In this document: positions 39,329-46,187 of the stretch, in pieces | Layout: each line of letters starts with the position of its first letter | Numbering within the stretch: position 1 is the stretch's first letter | IMG/VR virus record: IMGVR_UViG_3300028597_000002 | Span: 1-46,187 of that record | DNA from: a virus | Direction: 5' to 3' (one strand) | DNA length: 46,187 nt | Made by a program: the position numbers and the translations under genes | The notes under the pieces: model-generated | Told to the model about the DNA's origin: nothing | The model's input: the letters and a program-made list of their open reading frames with translations, nothing else | The model's database searches: none

Positions 39329-39552
39329 CAATTCGTCTCGTCAAGTTCAACGAAGTTCCCACATGGTGGTGCTTCACTTGTGGCGACAGTGGTCTCATCG
39401 AACATTTCAGAGCCGATGAAACCTTGCTCCGCTACGAGAAATGTGACTGCAAGCAGCCGCTTATTTGGAAGCCTTTCACGCGAGAAGTGTGGAAGCTTTC
39501 AGATGTCGAGCGCATCGCCGAGCGACGCAAAAAGATCTACTGCCCGTTCTAA
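39325..39552 (+). CDS. Zinc-binding small protein, 75 aa
   Basis: GTG at 39325 coupled to the previous stop. Contains WWCFTCGDSGL and YEKCDCKQPL, giving CxxC plus CxC, a plausible zinc ribbon, followed by a basic helix (VERIAERRKKIYCPF). Not identified. Confidence 0.65.
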   Translation: MTIRLVKFNEVPTWWCFTCGDSGLIEHFRADETLLRYEKCDCKQPLIWKPFTREVWKLSDVERIAERRKKIYCPF

Positions 39553-39564
39553 GGAAGGTAACAA

Positions 39565-40209
39565 GTGACAACCAACAAGGTCATGGAAATGATCAACGCC
39601 ATCTTTGACGGAAAGCCGTACAGGATGGAGGTCAATTCCGCTGACGACAACTTCGAGAACATGGAAGTTCGATTCAGGTCGGACAATGTCGTTTTCGTCG
39701 AAAAGGGGGGAGCTTTCGTTTGCACCGTCAATGACCCCCGTATCGCACGTGAAATTGCTGCGGCACTTGTCACATGGGCGAACAGGCAGGAAAGCAGCAA
39801 GAGTAGCGGCGTTCACATTTTGGTGAGCGCGCCGATCGCCCAGGACCCCGTGAACAATTCACGTGAATCCTGGTACACGCGCACCGTCCGAATGATGACG
39901 GACGACACTATCCAGCGAAACATGAAGGACCTCCAGAGTATCGAAGCTTCTCTTGCGAGCAATCGCAATGAGACGCCGGAACTGGAGGATGTTCGTGCCG
40001 CGATTTCCATTTGCCACGCCGAACTTCGCCGACGCAAGGAAACTCGCGCAACAACTTCACTCCGCGCGACCGAGCGAGTTAGCGGTCCCCCTGTTTCACC
40101 GGCAAAGGCTTACGGTTCCAATGAGCCGGGCAATCCTCACCCCGGAACTTTCCACGGCACTCAGATTTGCGCTGCTTGCCGAAATCTTGACAAGAACCCC
40201 GGCGAGTGA
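39565..40209 (+). CDS. Hypothetical protein, 214 aa
   Basis: GTG at 39565 follows AAGGAAGG. N-terminal alpha/beta part (FDGKPYRMEVNSADDNFENM, FVCTVNDPRIAREIAAALV), a middle helical part (DTIQRNMKDLQSIEASLAS, DVRAAISICHAELRRRKE), then a disordered Pro/Gly tail and a final ICAAC pair. A role cannot be inferred. Confidence 0.65.
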   Translation: MTTNKVMEMINAIFDGKPYRMEVNSADDNFENMEVRFRSDNVVFVEKGGAFVCTVNDPRIAREIAAALVTWANRQESSKSSGVHILVSAPIAQDPVNNSRESWYTRTVRMMTDDTIQRNMKDLQSIEASLASNRNETPELEDVRAAISICHAELRRRKETRATTSLRATERVSGPPVSPAKAYGSNEPGNPHPGTFHGTQICAACRNLDKNPGE

Positions 40210-40212
40210 ATC

Positions 40213-40440
40213 ATGTTCGAGTTTCACTTCGAGGGCGAGGAAACCTACGAAGGCACAACAAGTGACTTCTTAGAAGTCGTCTGCCAGATTGCACAGTTTT
40301 TCGACCAGTCGGTAGCAGGTTTTTATGTTGCCGCACTGCTCGAAGACAAGGTGAAAGAACTTCCGTACCTTCGGGTGATTGACTGGAAATTCGACCTCAC
40401 CTTGGGTGAAAAGGTCATCCGAGTTCACAAGGTGGTATGA
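40213..40440 (+). CDS. Hypothetical protein, 75 aa
   Basis: ATG at 40213. Acidic N-terminus (MFEFHFEGEETYEG), a helical hydrophobic middle (FLEVVCQIAQFFDQSVAGFY) and a beta-type end (RVIDWKFDLTLGEKVIRVH). Soluble small domain; function unknown. Confidence 0.65.
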   Translation: MFEFHFEGEETYEGTTSDFLEVVCQIAQFFDQSVAGFYVAALLEDKVKELPYLRVIDWKFDLTLGEKVIRVHKVV

Positions 40441-40443
40441 ACA

Positions 40444-40578
40444 ATGAAAACAATGCCTGACGACAAAGAAGAAGAGTGCGGGGAATGTAACGCTTGCGTC
40501 TACGCCGAATATGACGGCGAAGACCCGAGCACTCACTGCATCAAGTGCACTTGCATCTTCTGTATTCCGGGAGCGTAG
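40444..40578 (+). CDS. Cys-rich micro-protein, 44 aa
   Basis: ATG at 40444. After an acidic lead, CGECNAC and later HCIKCTCIFC give seven or more cysteines in 34 residues. Could bind one or two metal ions or a Fe-S cluster. Tightly spaced in the early operon, so likely real. Confidence 0.65.
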   Translation: MKTMPDDKEEECGECNACVYAEYDGEDPSTHCIKCTCIFCIPGA

Positions 40579-40580
40579 TC

Positions 40581-40748
40581 ATGATGCGAAAGAAGTACAC
40601 CCTGTGGCAGCGAATTGTTCTCGCCATGCGGGACATTCGTGAAATGGCCACACTGTCCATGAGTTGCCCCGGGTGCGGAAGTTCGCAAGTAACTGGTGGG
40701 GACGGTTCATGGATTTGCCATCACTGCGGAGCGCAGTGGCAAAGCTGA
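40581..40748 (+). CDS. Zinc-ribbon protein, 55 aa
   Basis: ATG at 40581. A basic helix (RKKYTLWQRIVLAMRD) is followed by a TFIIB-type ribbon: SCPGCGSSQV, then WICHHCGAQW. Resembles small ribbons that bind RNA polymerase or DNA. No direct evidence for a partner. Confidence 0.7.
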   Translation: MMRKKYTLWQRIVLAMRDIREMATLSMSCPGCGSSQVTGGDGSWICHHCGAQWQS

Positions 40749-40869
40749 GTCAGTGGGAAGTCCTTAGTCGTAGGGGTATTTGCAGATTTCACCACATGTT
40801 GGTGAAAAGATGCCCGTGCGTAGTGAAACCCACACCCGAACCAAAGATCTGAAAGGTTAGCGGGGCCTC

Positions 40870-41028
40870 ATGGCAAGCGAGCAAGAAAAAGAAATCCAGG
40901 AGACAGGCGAGAAGCTTTTCGCCCAGGGTTACCGCCTTGGGTGCGAAGATAAAAAGTCTGACGGCGATCGCCCCATCCACCCCTCTTGCATTAACCCAAG
41001 TGGCGAATGTGGATGCGGCAAGGGTTAA
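40870..41028 (+). CDS. Cys-containing small protein, 52 aa
   Basis: ATG at 40870. Helical acidic start (EQEKEIQETGEKLFAQGY), then LGCEDKK and a Cys/Gly end (SCINPSGECGCGKG). Possible metal site. Upstream 121 bases hold no convincing gene. Followed by a hairpin. Confidence 0.6.
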   Translation: MASEQEKEIQETGEKLFAQGYRLGCEDKKSDGDRPIHPSCINPSGECGCGKG

Positions 41029-41038
41029 CTGATCAAAT

Positions 41039-41075
41039 AGTGGGGACCGGATCAATTCGCGGTCCGGTCCCCACT
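41039..41075 (+). terminator. 13-bp hairpin
   Basis: AGTGGGGACCGGA (41039-41051) and TCCGGTCCCCACT (41063-41075) pair perfectly, followed by TTC. Similar in its GTCCCCACTT end to the terminator at 35086-35127. Possible partial terminator. Confidence 0.6.
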
Positions 41076-41091
41076 TTCAAAGGAGGAAGAT

Positions 41092-41322
41092 ATGTGCTTC
41101 AAGTGCGAGTACGACGACTTCAAGAAGATTTCGTACCGAGAAGTTCCCATCAAAGCGCTGATTCGTCTCAACGAACTCAAGGACGAAATCAAGTCCAACG
41201 GGGAAAAGGTGACCTCTTCGAAGTGGTACATGCTTCCCACTGGCAACATTATCGCCTACGTCATCTTTGAATACTGGGACGGTCACCAGATTCAGAGTGA
41301 CGCTATTCAGCTCAACGTTTAG
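41092..41322 (+). CDS. Hypothetical protein, 76 aa
   Basis: ATG at 41092 has AGGAGGAAG upstream. A short CxxC (MCFKCEYDD) then a helical part (VPIKALIRLNELKDEIKS) and a beta-rich end (WYMLPTGNIIAYVIFEY). The tRNA-like RNA starts seven bases after its stop. Confidence 0.65.
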   Translation: MCFKCEYDDFKKISYREVPIKALIRLNELKDEIKSNGEKVTSSKWYMLPTGNIIAYVIFEYWDGHQIQSDAIQLNV

Positions 41323-41328
41323 AACAAA

Positions 41329-41435
41329 GGCCCCGCATGCGGTGGCAACAAAGTTGGAAGCTTGTGACGGAAGCGTTCCCCCAGAGCGCTAGTTTCAACT
41401 TTGTTAGCTTTCGGGTTCGACTCCCGACGGGGCCA
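41329..41435 (+). ncRNA. tRNA/tmRNA-like structured RNA, 107 nt
   Basis: A 7-bp acceptor-type stem GGCCCCG (41329-41335)/CGGGGCC (41428-41434) with a discriminator-like A. Immediately inside is a perfect T-arm, TCGGG-TTCGACT-CCCGA (41411-41427), with a canonical TTCRANY loop. Between them, AACAAAGTTG (41347-41356) and CAACTTTGTT (41396-41405) form a 10-bp stem in the place of the anticodon arm; no D-stem is apparent. There is no encoded CCA (CACGA follows) and 107 nt is too long for a tRNA. The layout resembles the tRNA-like domain of tmRNA in miniature. It could also be a decayed tRNA or a substrate mimic for host tRNA enzymes. Confidence 0.6.
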
Positions 41436-41480
41436 CGACTAGCAAAAGCTAGCTCACTCACACACGGAAAGAAACCTCGC

Positions 41481-42071
41481 GTGACAAATCTCACACCTGC
41501 CGAACGTGAACTTCTCGCCATTGTGCAACACGTCGGCGACAACATGAAACCTGTGGCCAGGCTTCTGAAGAAGCTGGACGACAACTTCGGTCGCGAGGCA
41601 GCGAAGAGGCTGACGAATCTTCCGGAGGGAATTTTCGACACGCTGATTCTCGCGATCCAGAAGAACAGCTCCCCCAGGGCGAACCAGAAGCTGAAGACCG
41701 CTCAGGCAATCGAAGACAAGACGGCGAAGAAGATTGCTGTCGCGGAGAGCAAGAGCAAGGGAATCCAGGGAGAAGTTTTCCCCGGAAACTCTGATCTCTT
41801 CGCTGAAGAGTCGACCGGAAATTCCTCGGAGCGACTGGCGATTCATCTCGACGCCAACAGTGACGCCATCAATCGCATCGCCTACGACATCACAAAGGCG
41901 ATCGAGTCGGAACTTTCGTCGGGTGACAAGCTGTGGAGCACCCGTGAAATTGCGGTGCGGTTCGCAACAAACGCGGCGTACGTCTCAAAGATCTACAAGG
42001 TTCTGCGGAGCCACAATTGGATCGAGTACGTCAACCCGGACCTTCCCGGAAAGGGCTACGTGGTCAAGTGA
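41481..42071 (+). CDS. Winged-helix DNA-binding protein, 196 aa
   Basis: GTG at 41481, downstream of the RNA element; an ORF extension to 41337 would read through the tRNA-like stem and is rejected. N-terminal helical domain (AERELLAIVQHVGDNM, LTNLPEGIFDTLILAI), linker, then a C-terminal winged-helix (LWSTREIAVRFATNAAYVSK and VLRSHNWIEYV) resembling GntR/MarR-type readers. Likely a phage regulator; target unknown. Confidence 0.7.
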   Translation: MTNLTPAERELLAIVQHVGDNMKPVARLLKKLDDNFGREAAKRLTNLPEGIFDTLILAIQKNSSPRANQKLKTAQAIEDKTAKKIAVAESKSKGIQGEVFPGNSDLFAEESTGNSSERLAIHLDANSDAINRIAYDITKAIESELSSGDKLWSTREIAVRFATNAAYVSKIYKVLRSHNWIEYVNPDLPGKGYVVK

Positions 42072-42268
42072 ATCAGCAAATTGCCTTCTTCAAGAAGGAC
42101 GGGAGCATTGTCGTAGAGAACAACCCCAACGGAGAACTTTCGCCATGGGAAGGTTTCTACGAGCAATTTGGTGAGCAGCTGCACGATGTGCACACCGTCA
42201 GATTTAATCTCGGTAGGTGTGACATTCAGTTCGTCATGTACACCGACGGACGTCTGAGGCAATGGTAG
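42068..42268 (+). CDS. Hypothetical protein, 66 aa
   Basis: GTG at 42068 overlaps the previous stop (GTGA). Beta-rich short protein with aromatic residues (QIAFFKKDGSIVVENN, WEGFYEQFGEQ, RCDIQFVMYTDG). Small single domain of unknown function. Next gene starts inside it (ATGGTAG). Confidence 0.65.
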   Translation: MNQQIAFFKKDGSIVVENNPNGELSPWEGFYEQFGEQLHDVHTVRFNLGRCDIQFVMYTDGRLRQW

Positions 42269-42495
42269 CACTCGCCAAGAAGTTCGACCCGGTCATCTTC
42301 GACAACCCGGCAAATGTTACTTGCCTGGGTTTCAAAGCTGCATTCATTCACGCACTAGAAGTCAAGTGCGACGAAGATTGCGGTGACGCCCGACACTTCC
42401 GTCTCCTCAACTTGGAGACGGAAAAGGAAATCACCAGCATCTTCGCTCGCATCGACGCAATGTGTGAAGTGTGGCACGGAAAGGTGGGGAACTAG
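42262..42495 (+). CDS. Hypothetical protein, 77 aa
   Basis: ATG at 42262 overlaps the preceding stop. Helical/alpha-beta with two Cys near KCDEDCGDARH and another before VWHGK. The end overlaps the next GTG start (TAGTG). Possibly metal-binding; not recognised. Confidence 0.65.
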   Translation: MVALAKKFDPVIFDNPANVTCLGFKAAFIHALEVKCDEDCGDARHFRLLNLETEKEITSIFARIDAMCEVWHGKVGN

Positions 42496-42779
42496 TGCAC
42501 ATCGCAGTCCGAAAGTCGCTGTCAAATGGAACGCTTTCCATGACGACAGCAGGAACGTGGGACAAGCTGAAGTACCAGCTTTCAAAGTTGGATCACTTCG
42601 ACACGCGAGACTGGGACGGTCACGGTTTCGCGTGGGAAAGTTTCCGCGATGGGAACATCATCAATGACGCCTCTGCACTTTGGCGTTACATCGACATCGA
42701 GAGGGACGACACAAACGACCTGGAAGTTTTCGAGGGTCGCGTAGTCTTTCTCATCGAGATTGACCCTGTCTTCGGATAG
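42495..42779 (+). CDS. Hypothetical protein, 94 aa
   Basis: GTG at 42495 follows AAGGTGGGG. Mostly beta and polar (MHIAVRKSLSNGTLSMTTA) with a Trp/His/Asp-rich middle (RDWDGHGFAWESFRDG) and acidic end. Last gene before the long inverted-repeat element. Unknown. Confidence 0.65.
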   Translation: MHIAVRKSLSNGTLSMTTAGTWDKLKYQLSKLDHFDTRDWDGHGFAWESFRDGNIINDASALWRYIDIERDDTNDLEVFEGRVVFLIEIDPVFG

Positions 42780-42782
42780 TTA

Positions 42783-42920
42783 GAAACATTGCGGGCGCGA
42801 CCTTGACAGGGGATGACAGGCTGGTTTTGCCGTCAGGTTTGGACCGACGAAGGAGGGACGGGCCTGGCGGTAAAGCCTGACAGTCACCCCTGTCAGGGGA
42901 GTGGGGCCCCGCAATGTTTC
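42783..42920. repeat. 138-bp element with long terminal inverted repeats
   Basis: Terminal arms GAAACATTGCGGG (42783-42795) and CCCGCAATGTTTC (42908-42920) are perfect 13-bp inverted repeats. Pairing continues imperfectly inward over most of the element (CTTGACAGGGGATGACAGG against CCTGACAGTCACCCCTGTC; GGTTTTGCCGTCAGG against CCTGGCGGTAAAGCC), leaving a GC-rich loop of about 24 nt. It also holds several TGACAGG/CCTGTCA half-sites and the palindrome CCCCTGTCAGGGG. Candidates: structured leader RNA, replication origin or MITE-like relic. Confidence 0.75.
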
Positions 42921-42943
42921 GTCCACGTGAAAGGAATCAAAGA

Positions 42944-45043
42944 GTGAACCAGAACATTGACATGTCGGAGTTTGAGAAGCAATTCATGGAGGGTCGACTT
43001 TCTCCCTTCATGCCGAACGAGGATTTCAGTCGGCTAGCTTTCCTGAATGACCGCATTCGTTCTATTGAGGAAGTTTCCGAACTTCGCAAGGATGAGATTC
43101 AGTCTCTTACTTGGCGACAGGAAGCAATTCAGAAGGTAATCCGTCGTATCGAAGTTCTTCTGGACAAGTATCGCAAGAAGCGTCAGCCTCTTGACGATGA
43201 AATCAATCGTCTGAAGCGAATCAATCGCGGTGAAGACGCTAAGCGTGAAGCTTATGAGCGTGAGCGTCAGCGGCTCATTCAAGAGTTGATGGCTCAGCGT
43301 AACTTCCTGGAGCAGAAGAATTTCCTGAAGGAGTCGACGGCCAATCTTCCGTGGGCTGTTGGTGTTGACGGAAAGAAGGCGCTTCCTCATCAGCTGGAAG
43401 GTGCCGCACGACTTGTTGCTGCTGAGCGAGCAATTCTCGGTGACAAGCCTGGACTTGGTAAGACTTTGCAGGCAATCATGGTTGTTGACATGTTGCGTGC
43501 ACAGGGAGGGAACAAGGGCCGAAAGGTTCTCATCTTCACTCCCAAGCAAGTTCTCGCCGACTTCCAGCGAGCTTTCGAGAAGTGGACGGACCCGAAGTTT
43601 GTCCACGTCCTGAATCAGACGTCAGTCAAGGGTATCAAGTCGGAACTTCTCGACATGCTGATGCACTTCCCTGAGATGATTGTCATCACGAACTATGAAG
43701 TTTGGCGTAAGGATCAGTCGATCCATGACAAGCTGAAGAAGTGCGCGTTTGACACAATCATCTGTGACGAAGCGCATGTTCTGAAGAACATCAAGTCGAC
43801 TACGGCTAGAAAAGTAAGGGATCTCGTCTACGCCGAGAACCTTTGCAGCAATTGCGGTGGCCGTGACATTCACTCGGTGAAGAGTGAAGTGACTGACAAG
43901 ACTTTGTCCGTCACATGCATGAGCTGCGAAACTCGCCCGTTTGATTTCAGCGACTTCTGTTCAGTCAAGAACTTTTACCCTATGACGGGTACGCCCATTC
44001 TGAACAAGCCGCAGGAATTGTGGCCGCTACTCAACATGATGGACCGAAAGAGCTTCCCGACGGAGAAGAGCTTTCTCGAAGACTACTGCGAGAAGAAGTA
44101 CGACTACGACAATGAGCGTTGGTACTACACTTTCGGCGCGGGTGGTTCGGAACGTCTTCTCAAGAAGTTGGGAATGAGGTACACCGCCCGAACAAGGGAA
44201 AGTGCTGGGGTCATCATGCCGCCCCAGGAAGTCAAGCATCACTGGCTTGAATTTGACCCTGACGAGCACCAGCGGCAGCAAAAGTTCATCGAGAATCTTC
44301 GCCTGAAGGCAAAGATGGTTTTCGCTCCCGACCAGGAAGTGACAACCGACCAGGCACTTCATTGGTACACCCGAATGCGGCAGGCCGCAGTTTGGCCTGA
44401 CGGAATTCAGGTGAAGGGTTGTGCGCATGAGCCCATGTGCAAGGATGAATGGGATCTTCCCAACCCGAAGGCTTGCATCTCTCCGTCAATTGTTTTCCCT
44501 GCACCGGGAACTCCGCCTGTCGGTGAGAGCATTCTCATGGACAAGGCTGAGGAAATCGTTGTAGAAGCTGTAGAAGCTGAACAGCGAATTGTCGTCTTCA
44601 CGCACTTCCGTGCAGCAATTGAGGAACTAGAGCGTCGGTGCATCGGTGCTGGCTTGAGGGTCGGAAAGATTGTTGGCGGAGTGAAGGAAGAACTTCGCCG
44701 GGAATACATCGACGACTTTAACACCGAGTACACAAAGGTGGGTGAGCACAAGTATGACGTGCTCATTTGCCAGTACCAGACAGCACAGGTTGGTCTCAAC
44801 CTGAATGGCGCGCATCAGCTTCTTTGTATTGACCGGGAATGGAATCCTGGAAAGGAAGAGCAGACGCTCGACCGTGTGCGCCGTCTGGATTCTGAACTTT
44901 CCACCATCGTCCACATTCTTCACTGCGCTGGCACGGCGACGGAACTTATCGACGCGCTGAATGAGCAGAAGAAGGCAATGCTGGAAGGTTGGGAAGCTGA
45001 TGTCAGTCTTCTTGAAGCTATGCGAAAGTTCCTGGAGGGGTAA
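42944..45043 (+). CDS. SNF2-family DNA helicase/translocase with inserted zinc ribbon, 699 aa
   Basis: GTG at 42944 follows AAAGGA; ATG at 42914 lies in the inverted repeat and has no such site. Residues 30-130 are a coiled-coil arm. Helicase motifs: PHQLEG (148-153), Walker A GDKPGLGKT (166-174), DEAH (275-278), MTGTP (347-351), then the C-terminal lobe with FTHFRAAIEEL, QVGLNLNGA and EEQTLDRVRRL. An extra four-Cys ribbon (Cys301, 304, 325, 328) is inserted after DEAH. SNF2 proteins translocate on DNA and remodel protein-DNA complexes. Phage forms often aid replication or recombination. Confidence 0.9.
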   Translation: MNQNIDMSEFEKQFMEGRLSPFMPNEDFSRLAFLNDRIRSIEEVSELRKDEIQSLTWRQEAIQKVIRRIEVLLDKYRKKRQPLDDEINRLKRINRGEDAKREAYERERQRLIQELMAQRNFLEQKNFLKESTANLPWAVGVDGKKALPHQLEGAARLVAAERAILGDKPGLGKTLQAIMVVDMLRAQGGNKGRKVLIFTPKQVLADFQRAFEKWTDPKFVHVLNQTSVKGIKSELLDMLMHFPEMIVITNYEVWRKDQSIHDKLKKCAFDTIICDEAHVLKNIKSTTARKVRDLVYAENLCSNCGGRDIHSVKSEVTDKTLSVTCMSCETRPFDFSDFCSVKNFYPMTGTPILNKPQELWPLLNMMDRKSFPTEKSFLEDYCEKKYDYDNERWYYTFGAGGSERLLKKLGMRYTARTRESAGVIMPPQEVKHHWLEFDPDEHQRQQKFIENLRLKAKMVFAPDQEVTTDQALHWYTRMRQAAVWPDGIQVKGCAHEPMCKDEWDLPNPKACISPSIVFPAPGTPPVGESILMDKAEEIVVEAVEAEQRIVVFTHFRAAIEELERRCIGAGLRVGKIVGGVKEELRREYIDDFNTEYTKVGEHKYDVLICQYQTAQVGLNLNGAHQLLCIDREWNPGKEEQTLDRVRRLDSELSTIVHILHCAGTATELIDALNEQKKAMLEGWEADVSLLEAMRKFLEG

Positions 45044-45228
45044 TGAGCAACATCCATTCAGTCAAAGAGGCGTATGAAACTATCGCCGAGGCACTTAATT
45101 ACCTTATTGAGCATGGCGAAGACCTTTCACTCTTTGATTCCGACGTTACGGGCCCTTCGGCCCGTGTAATTTGGGATTCCAAGATTAAAAAGTTCTACGT
45201 CGGTGACGCGCTGAACCTGGGGGGGTAA
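45043..45228 (+). CDS. Small paralog A, 61 aa
   Basis: ATG at 45043 overlaps the helicase stop (TAATG). SVKEAYETIAEALNYLIEHG followed by a beta-like RVIWDSKIKKFYVG. Same length and pattern as the gene at 45401, suggesting tandem duplication. Unknown function. Confidence 0.65.
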   Translation: MSNIHSVKEAYETIAEALNYLIEHGEDLSLFDSDVTGPSARVIWDSKIKKFYVGDALNLGG

Positions 45229-45401
45229 TGGCTAGCAACAGATGGACCACAGAAGAGAATAATTTCCTCATGGACTTTGCTTATCGAAAGTCCTGGGAGG
45301 AGATAGCAAGAGTGCTCGGCAGGTCGGAAGGTGCTTGCAAGAAGCATTATGAGAAGATCAAGGATCTCCGTGAAAAGATGGGGACCTGGAAAGGAATCTG
45401 A
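45228..45401 (+). CDS. Myb/SANT-like HTH micro-protein, 57 aa
   Basis: ATG at 45228 overlaps the previous stop (TAATG). The protein is essentially one Myb/SANT-like domain: RWTTEENNFLMDFAYRKSWE, then EIARVLGRSEGACKKHYEKI, with the usual Trp and a helix-turn-helix R-S pattern. DNA-binding is likely. Its stop overlaps the next ATG (TGATG). Confidence 0.75.
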   Translation: MASNRWTTEENNFLMDFAYRKSWEEIARVLGRSEGACKKHYEKIKDLREKMGTWKGI

Positions 45402-45586
45402 TGGACTTCACTGGAGTTTCGCATGCGTGGCGAACTGTCGCCGAGGCGATGACATTTCTGGAGAAGGAAGGGGAACTTCCGTCTGACACGAATACCATTC
45501 GTGGGAATGAGGCTGACGCTCGTTTCAGCAATCGGACCAACGAATGGCGAGTCGTCTGGCACTTTGGCCAGGAAGATAAGGACTGA
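45401..45586 (+). CDS. Small paralog B, 61 aa
   Basis: ATG at 45401 overlaps the previous stop. GVSHAWRTVAEAMTFLEKEG lines up with SVKEAYETIAEALNYLIEHG of paralog A, and both end with a short Trp/beta segment (EWRVVWHFG). Acidic. Unknown. Confidence 0.65.
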   Translation: MDFTGVSHAWRTVAEAMTFLEKEGELPSDTNTIRGNEADARFSNRTNEWRVVWHFGQEDKD

Positions 45587-45589
45587 CAA

Positions 45590-45781
45590 ATGTTTGAGCG
45601 TCGTGGTGACAAGATGGTCTGCTCAATTCATCCCGACGTTCAAGCTGCACGTGGGGTAGCAAAGATTGGTCGAAAGCATCGACTAGTTGAAAGCTGCCCC
45701 GCGTGTGACCAATTGGTCGAAGAACTCAAGCAACTAAAGTCGCCAGAAGACAGATTCTGGGCAGATGGGAGATACAAATGA
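45590..45781 (+). CDS. Zinc-binding small protein, 63 aa
   Basis: ATG at 45590. VCSIHPDVQAARG supplies Cys and His, and SCPACDQLVEELKQ a CxxC followed by a helix, a common zinc-finger arrangement. Stop overlaps the next ATG. Confidence 0.65.
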   Translation: MFERRGDKMVCSIHPDVQAARGVAKIGRKHRLVESCPACDQLVEELKQLKSPEDRFWADGRYK

Positions 45782-46187
45782 CGTTTGACATTCTCGTCAC
45801 TCCGGTGGTCAAGAGCGACCGACACCAACCCGGAAAGGAGTACATTCAGAGCTTCATTGAGGAGCTTAGCGCAGAACTTTACATTTCCGCGCTAGAGGGT
45901 TCATATCGCTGTACGCGTCTGAACTTCACGCAAAACTTCACCAGTCAGCAGATTGAAGCAGAAGTGCTTCGTCGAAAGAGGCTGATTCGGGAAGCCAGTC
46001 GACTGGAATTGTGGTCGAAGAAGCGCACGAACAACAACTTCGACAACCCGGAAAGTTTCCCGTGTGAAGTGTGCGGGGAGAAGCACTGGAACTACATTTG
46101 TTGCCACAAGTGCAACTTCAACAATCACCGTTGCCACTTCTGTGGTGAAGAGTTGGGTCACGCCGAGTTTTCCATCTGCTACATCCT
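45778..46187 (+). CDS. Zinc-finger protein spanning the genome ends (N-terminal part)
   Basis: ATG at 45778 overlaps the previous stop (ATGA). The first 95 codons lie before the 125-bp repeat and are helical and basic (IEAEVLRRKRLIREASRLEL in style), after which the Cys/His-rich C-terminus encoded in the repeat begins. The full protein after circularisation is about 142 residues and ends at base 144. The gene crossing the contig join is the best evidence that the molecule is circular or circularly permuted. Confidence 0.8.
   Translation, partial: MTFDILVTPVVKSDRHQPGKEYIQSFIEELSAELYISALEGSYRCTRLNFTQNFTSQQIEAEVLRRKRLIREASRLELWSKKRTNNNFDNPESFPCEVCGEKHWNYICCHKCNFNNHRCHFCGEELGHAEFSICYI
46063..46187. 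repeat. 125-bp direct terminal repeat, right copy
   Basis: Identical to bases 1-125. Removing one copy gives a 46062-bp circle with an intact reading frame across the join. Confidence 0.95.

Noticed and set aside
40797-40853. 18-codon peptide before the 40870 gene
   Set aside because: Too short, no clear ribosome site and no coupling.
41403-41435. tRNA 3' end as phage attP
   Set aside because: No integrase or excisionase gene is visible, and the 5' acceptor strand is also present, which an attP core would not need.
41337-41480. N-terminal extension of the 196-aa winged-helix protein
   Set aside because: Would translate through the tRNA-like stem; GTG at 41481 fits better.

Overview
The window is a complete or near-complete genome of a tailed phage, most likely a podovirus that infects an actinobacterium. 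The first 125 bases recur exactly as the last 125 bases, and one zinc-finger gene reads through the join, so the contig is effectively circular at about 46.06 kb. An actinobacterial host is suggested by a WhiB-family protein at 8.1-8.4 kb, by many GTG starts and by strong purine-rich ribosome binding sites. Podovirus morphology is suggested by a T7-gp11-like tail adaptor, a large gp12-like nozzle protein and a 1521-residue internal virion protein. I see no tape measure, tail tube or tail assembly chaperone.

The genome has two transcription arms. The leftward arm (about 34.1 down to 8.1 kb) is the late region. In transcription order it holds an XRE-type regulator, holin, small terminase, short structural proteins, LysM amidase endolysin, three modular fibre-like proteins, large terminase, acidic proteins, portal, an Acb2-like predicted anti-CBASS sponge, scaffold, major capsid, a capsid-proximal protein, the adaptor and nozzle, disordered basic virion proteins, the giant ejection-type protein, an NlpC/P60 peptidase, a lytic transglycosylase, a small membrane protein and WhiB. 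A perfect 14-bp bidirectional terminator at 8067-8101 separates it from the other arm.

The rightward arm (34.2 kb to the end, then through the join to 8.05 kb) is the early/replication region. It contains many very small proteins, at least ten with paired CxxC motifs, plus regulators and a Fe-S RecB/Cas4-like nuclease. It also has a Sak4-like RecA-fold ATPase, a DUF669-like ssDNA-binding candidate, a RepA/DnaB-like helicase ATPase, a RuvC-like resolvase and an SNF2 helicase with an inserted zinc ribbon. I find no DNA polymerase, primase, RNA polymerase, ligase or integrase. The phage probably borrows the host replisome and RNA polymerase, adds its own helicase and recombination functions, and is probably lytic.

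The least explained elements are these: a 107-nt tRNA/tmRNA-like RNA (41329-41435); a 138-bp long inverted-repeat element in front of the SNF2 gene; extensive same-strand dual coding in which membrane proteins are read in the +1 frame of acidic proteins; a 600-bp apparently gene-poor segment with a long inverted repeat; and a promoter-operator palindrome before a winged-helix regulator.
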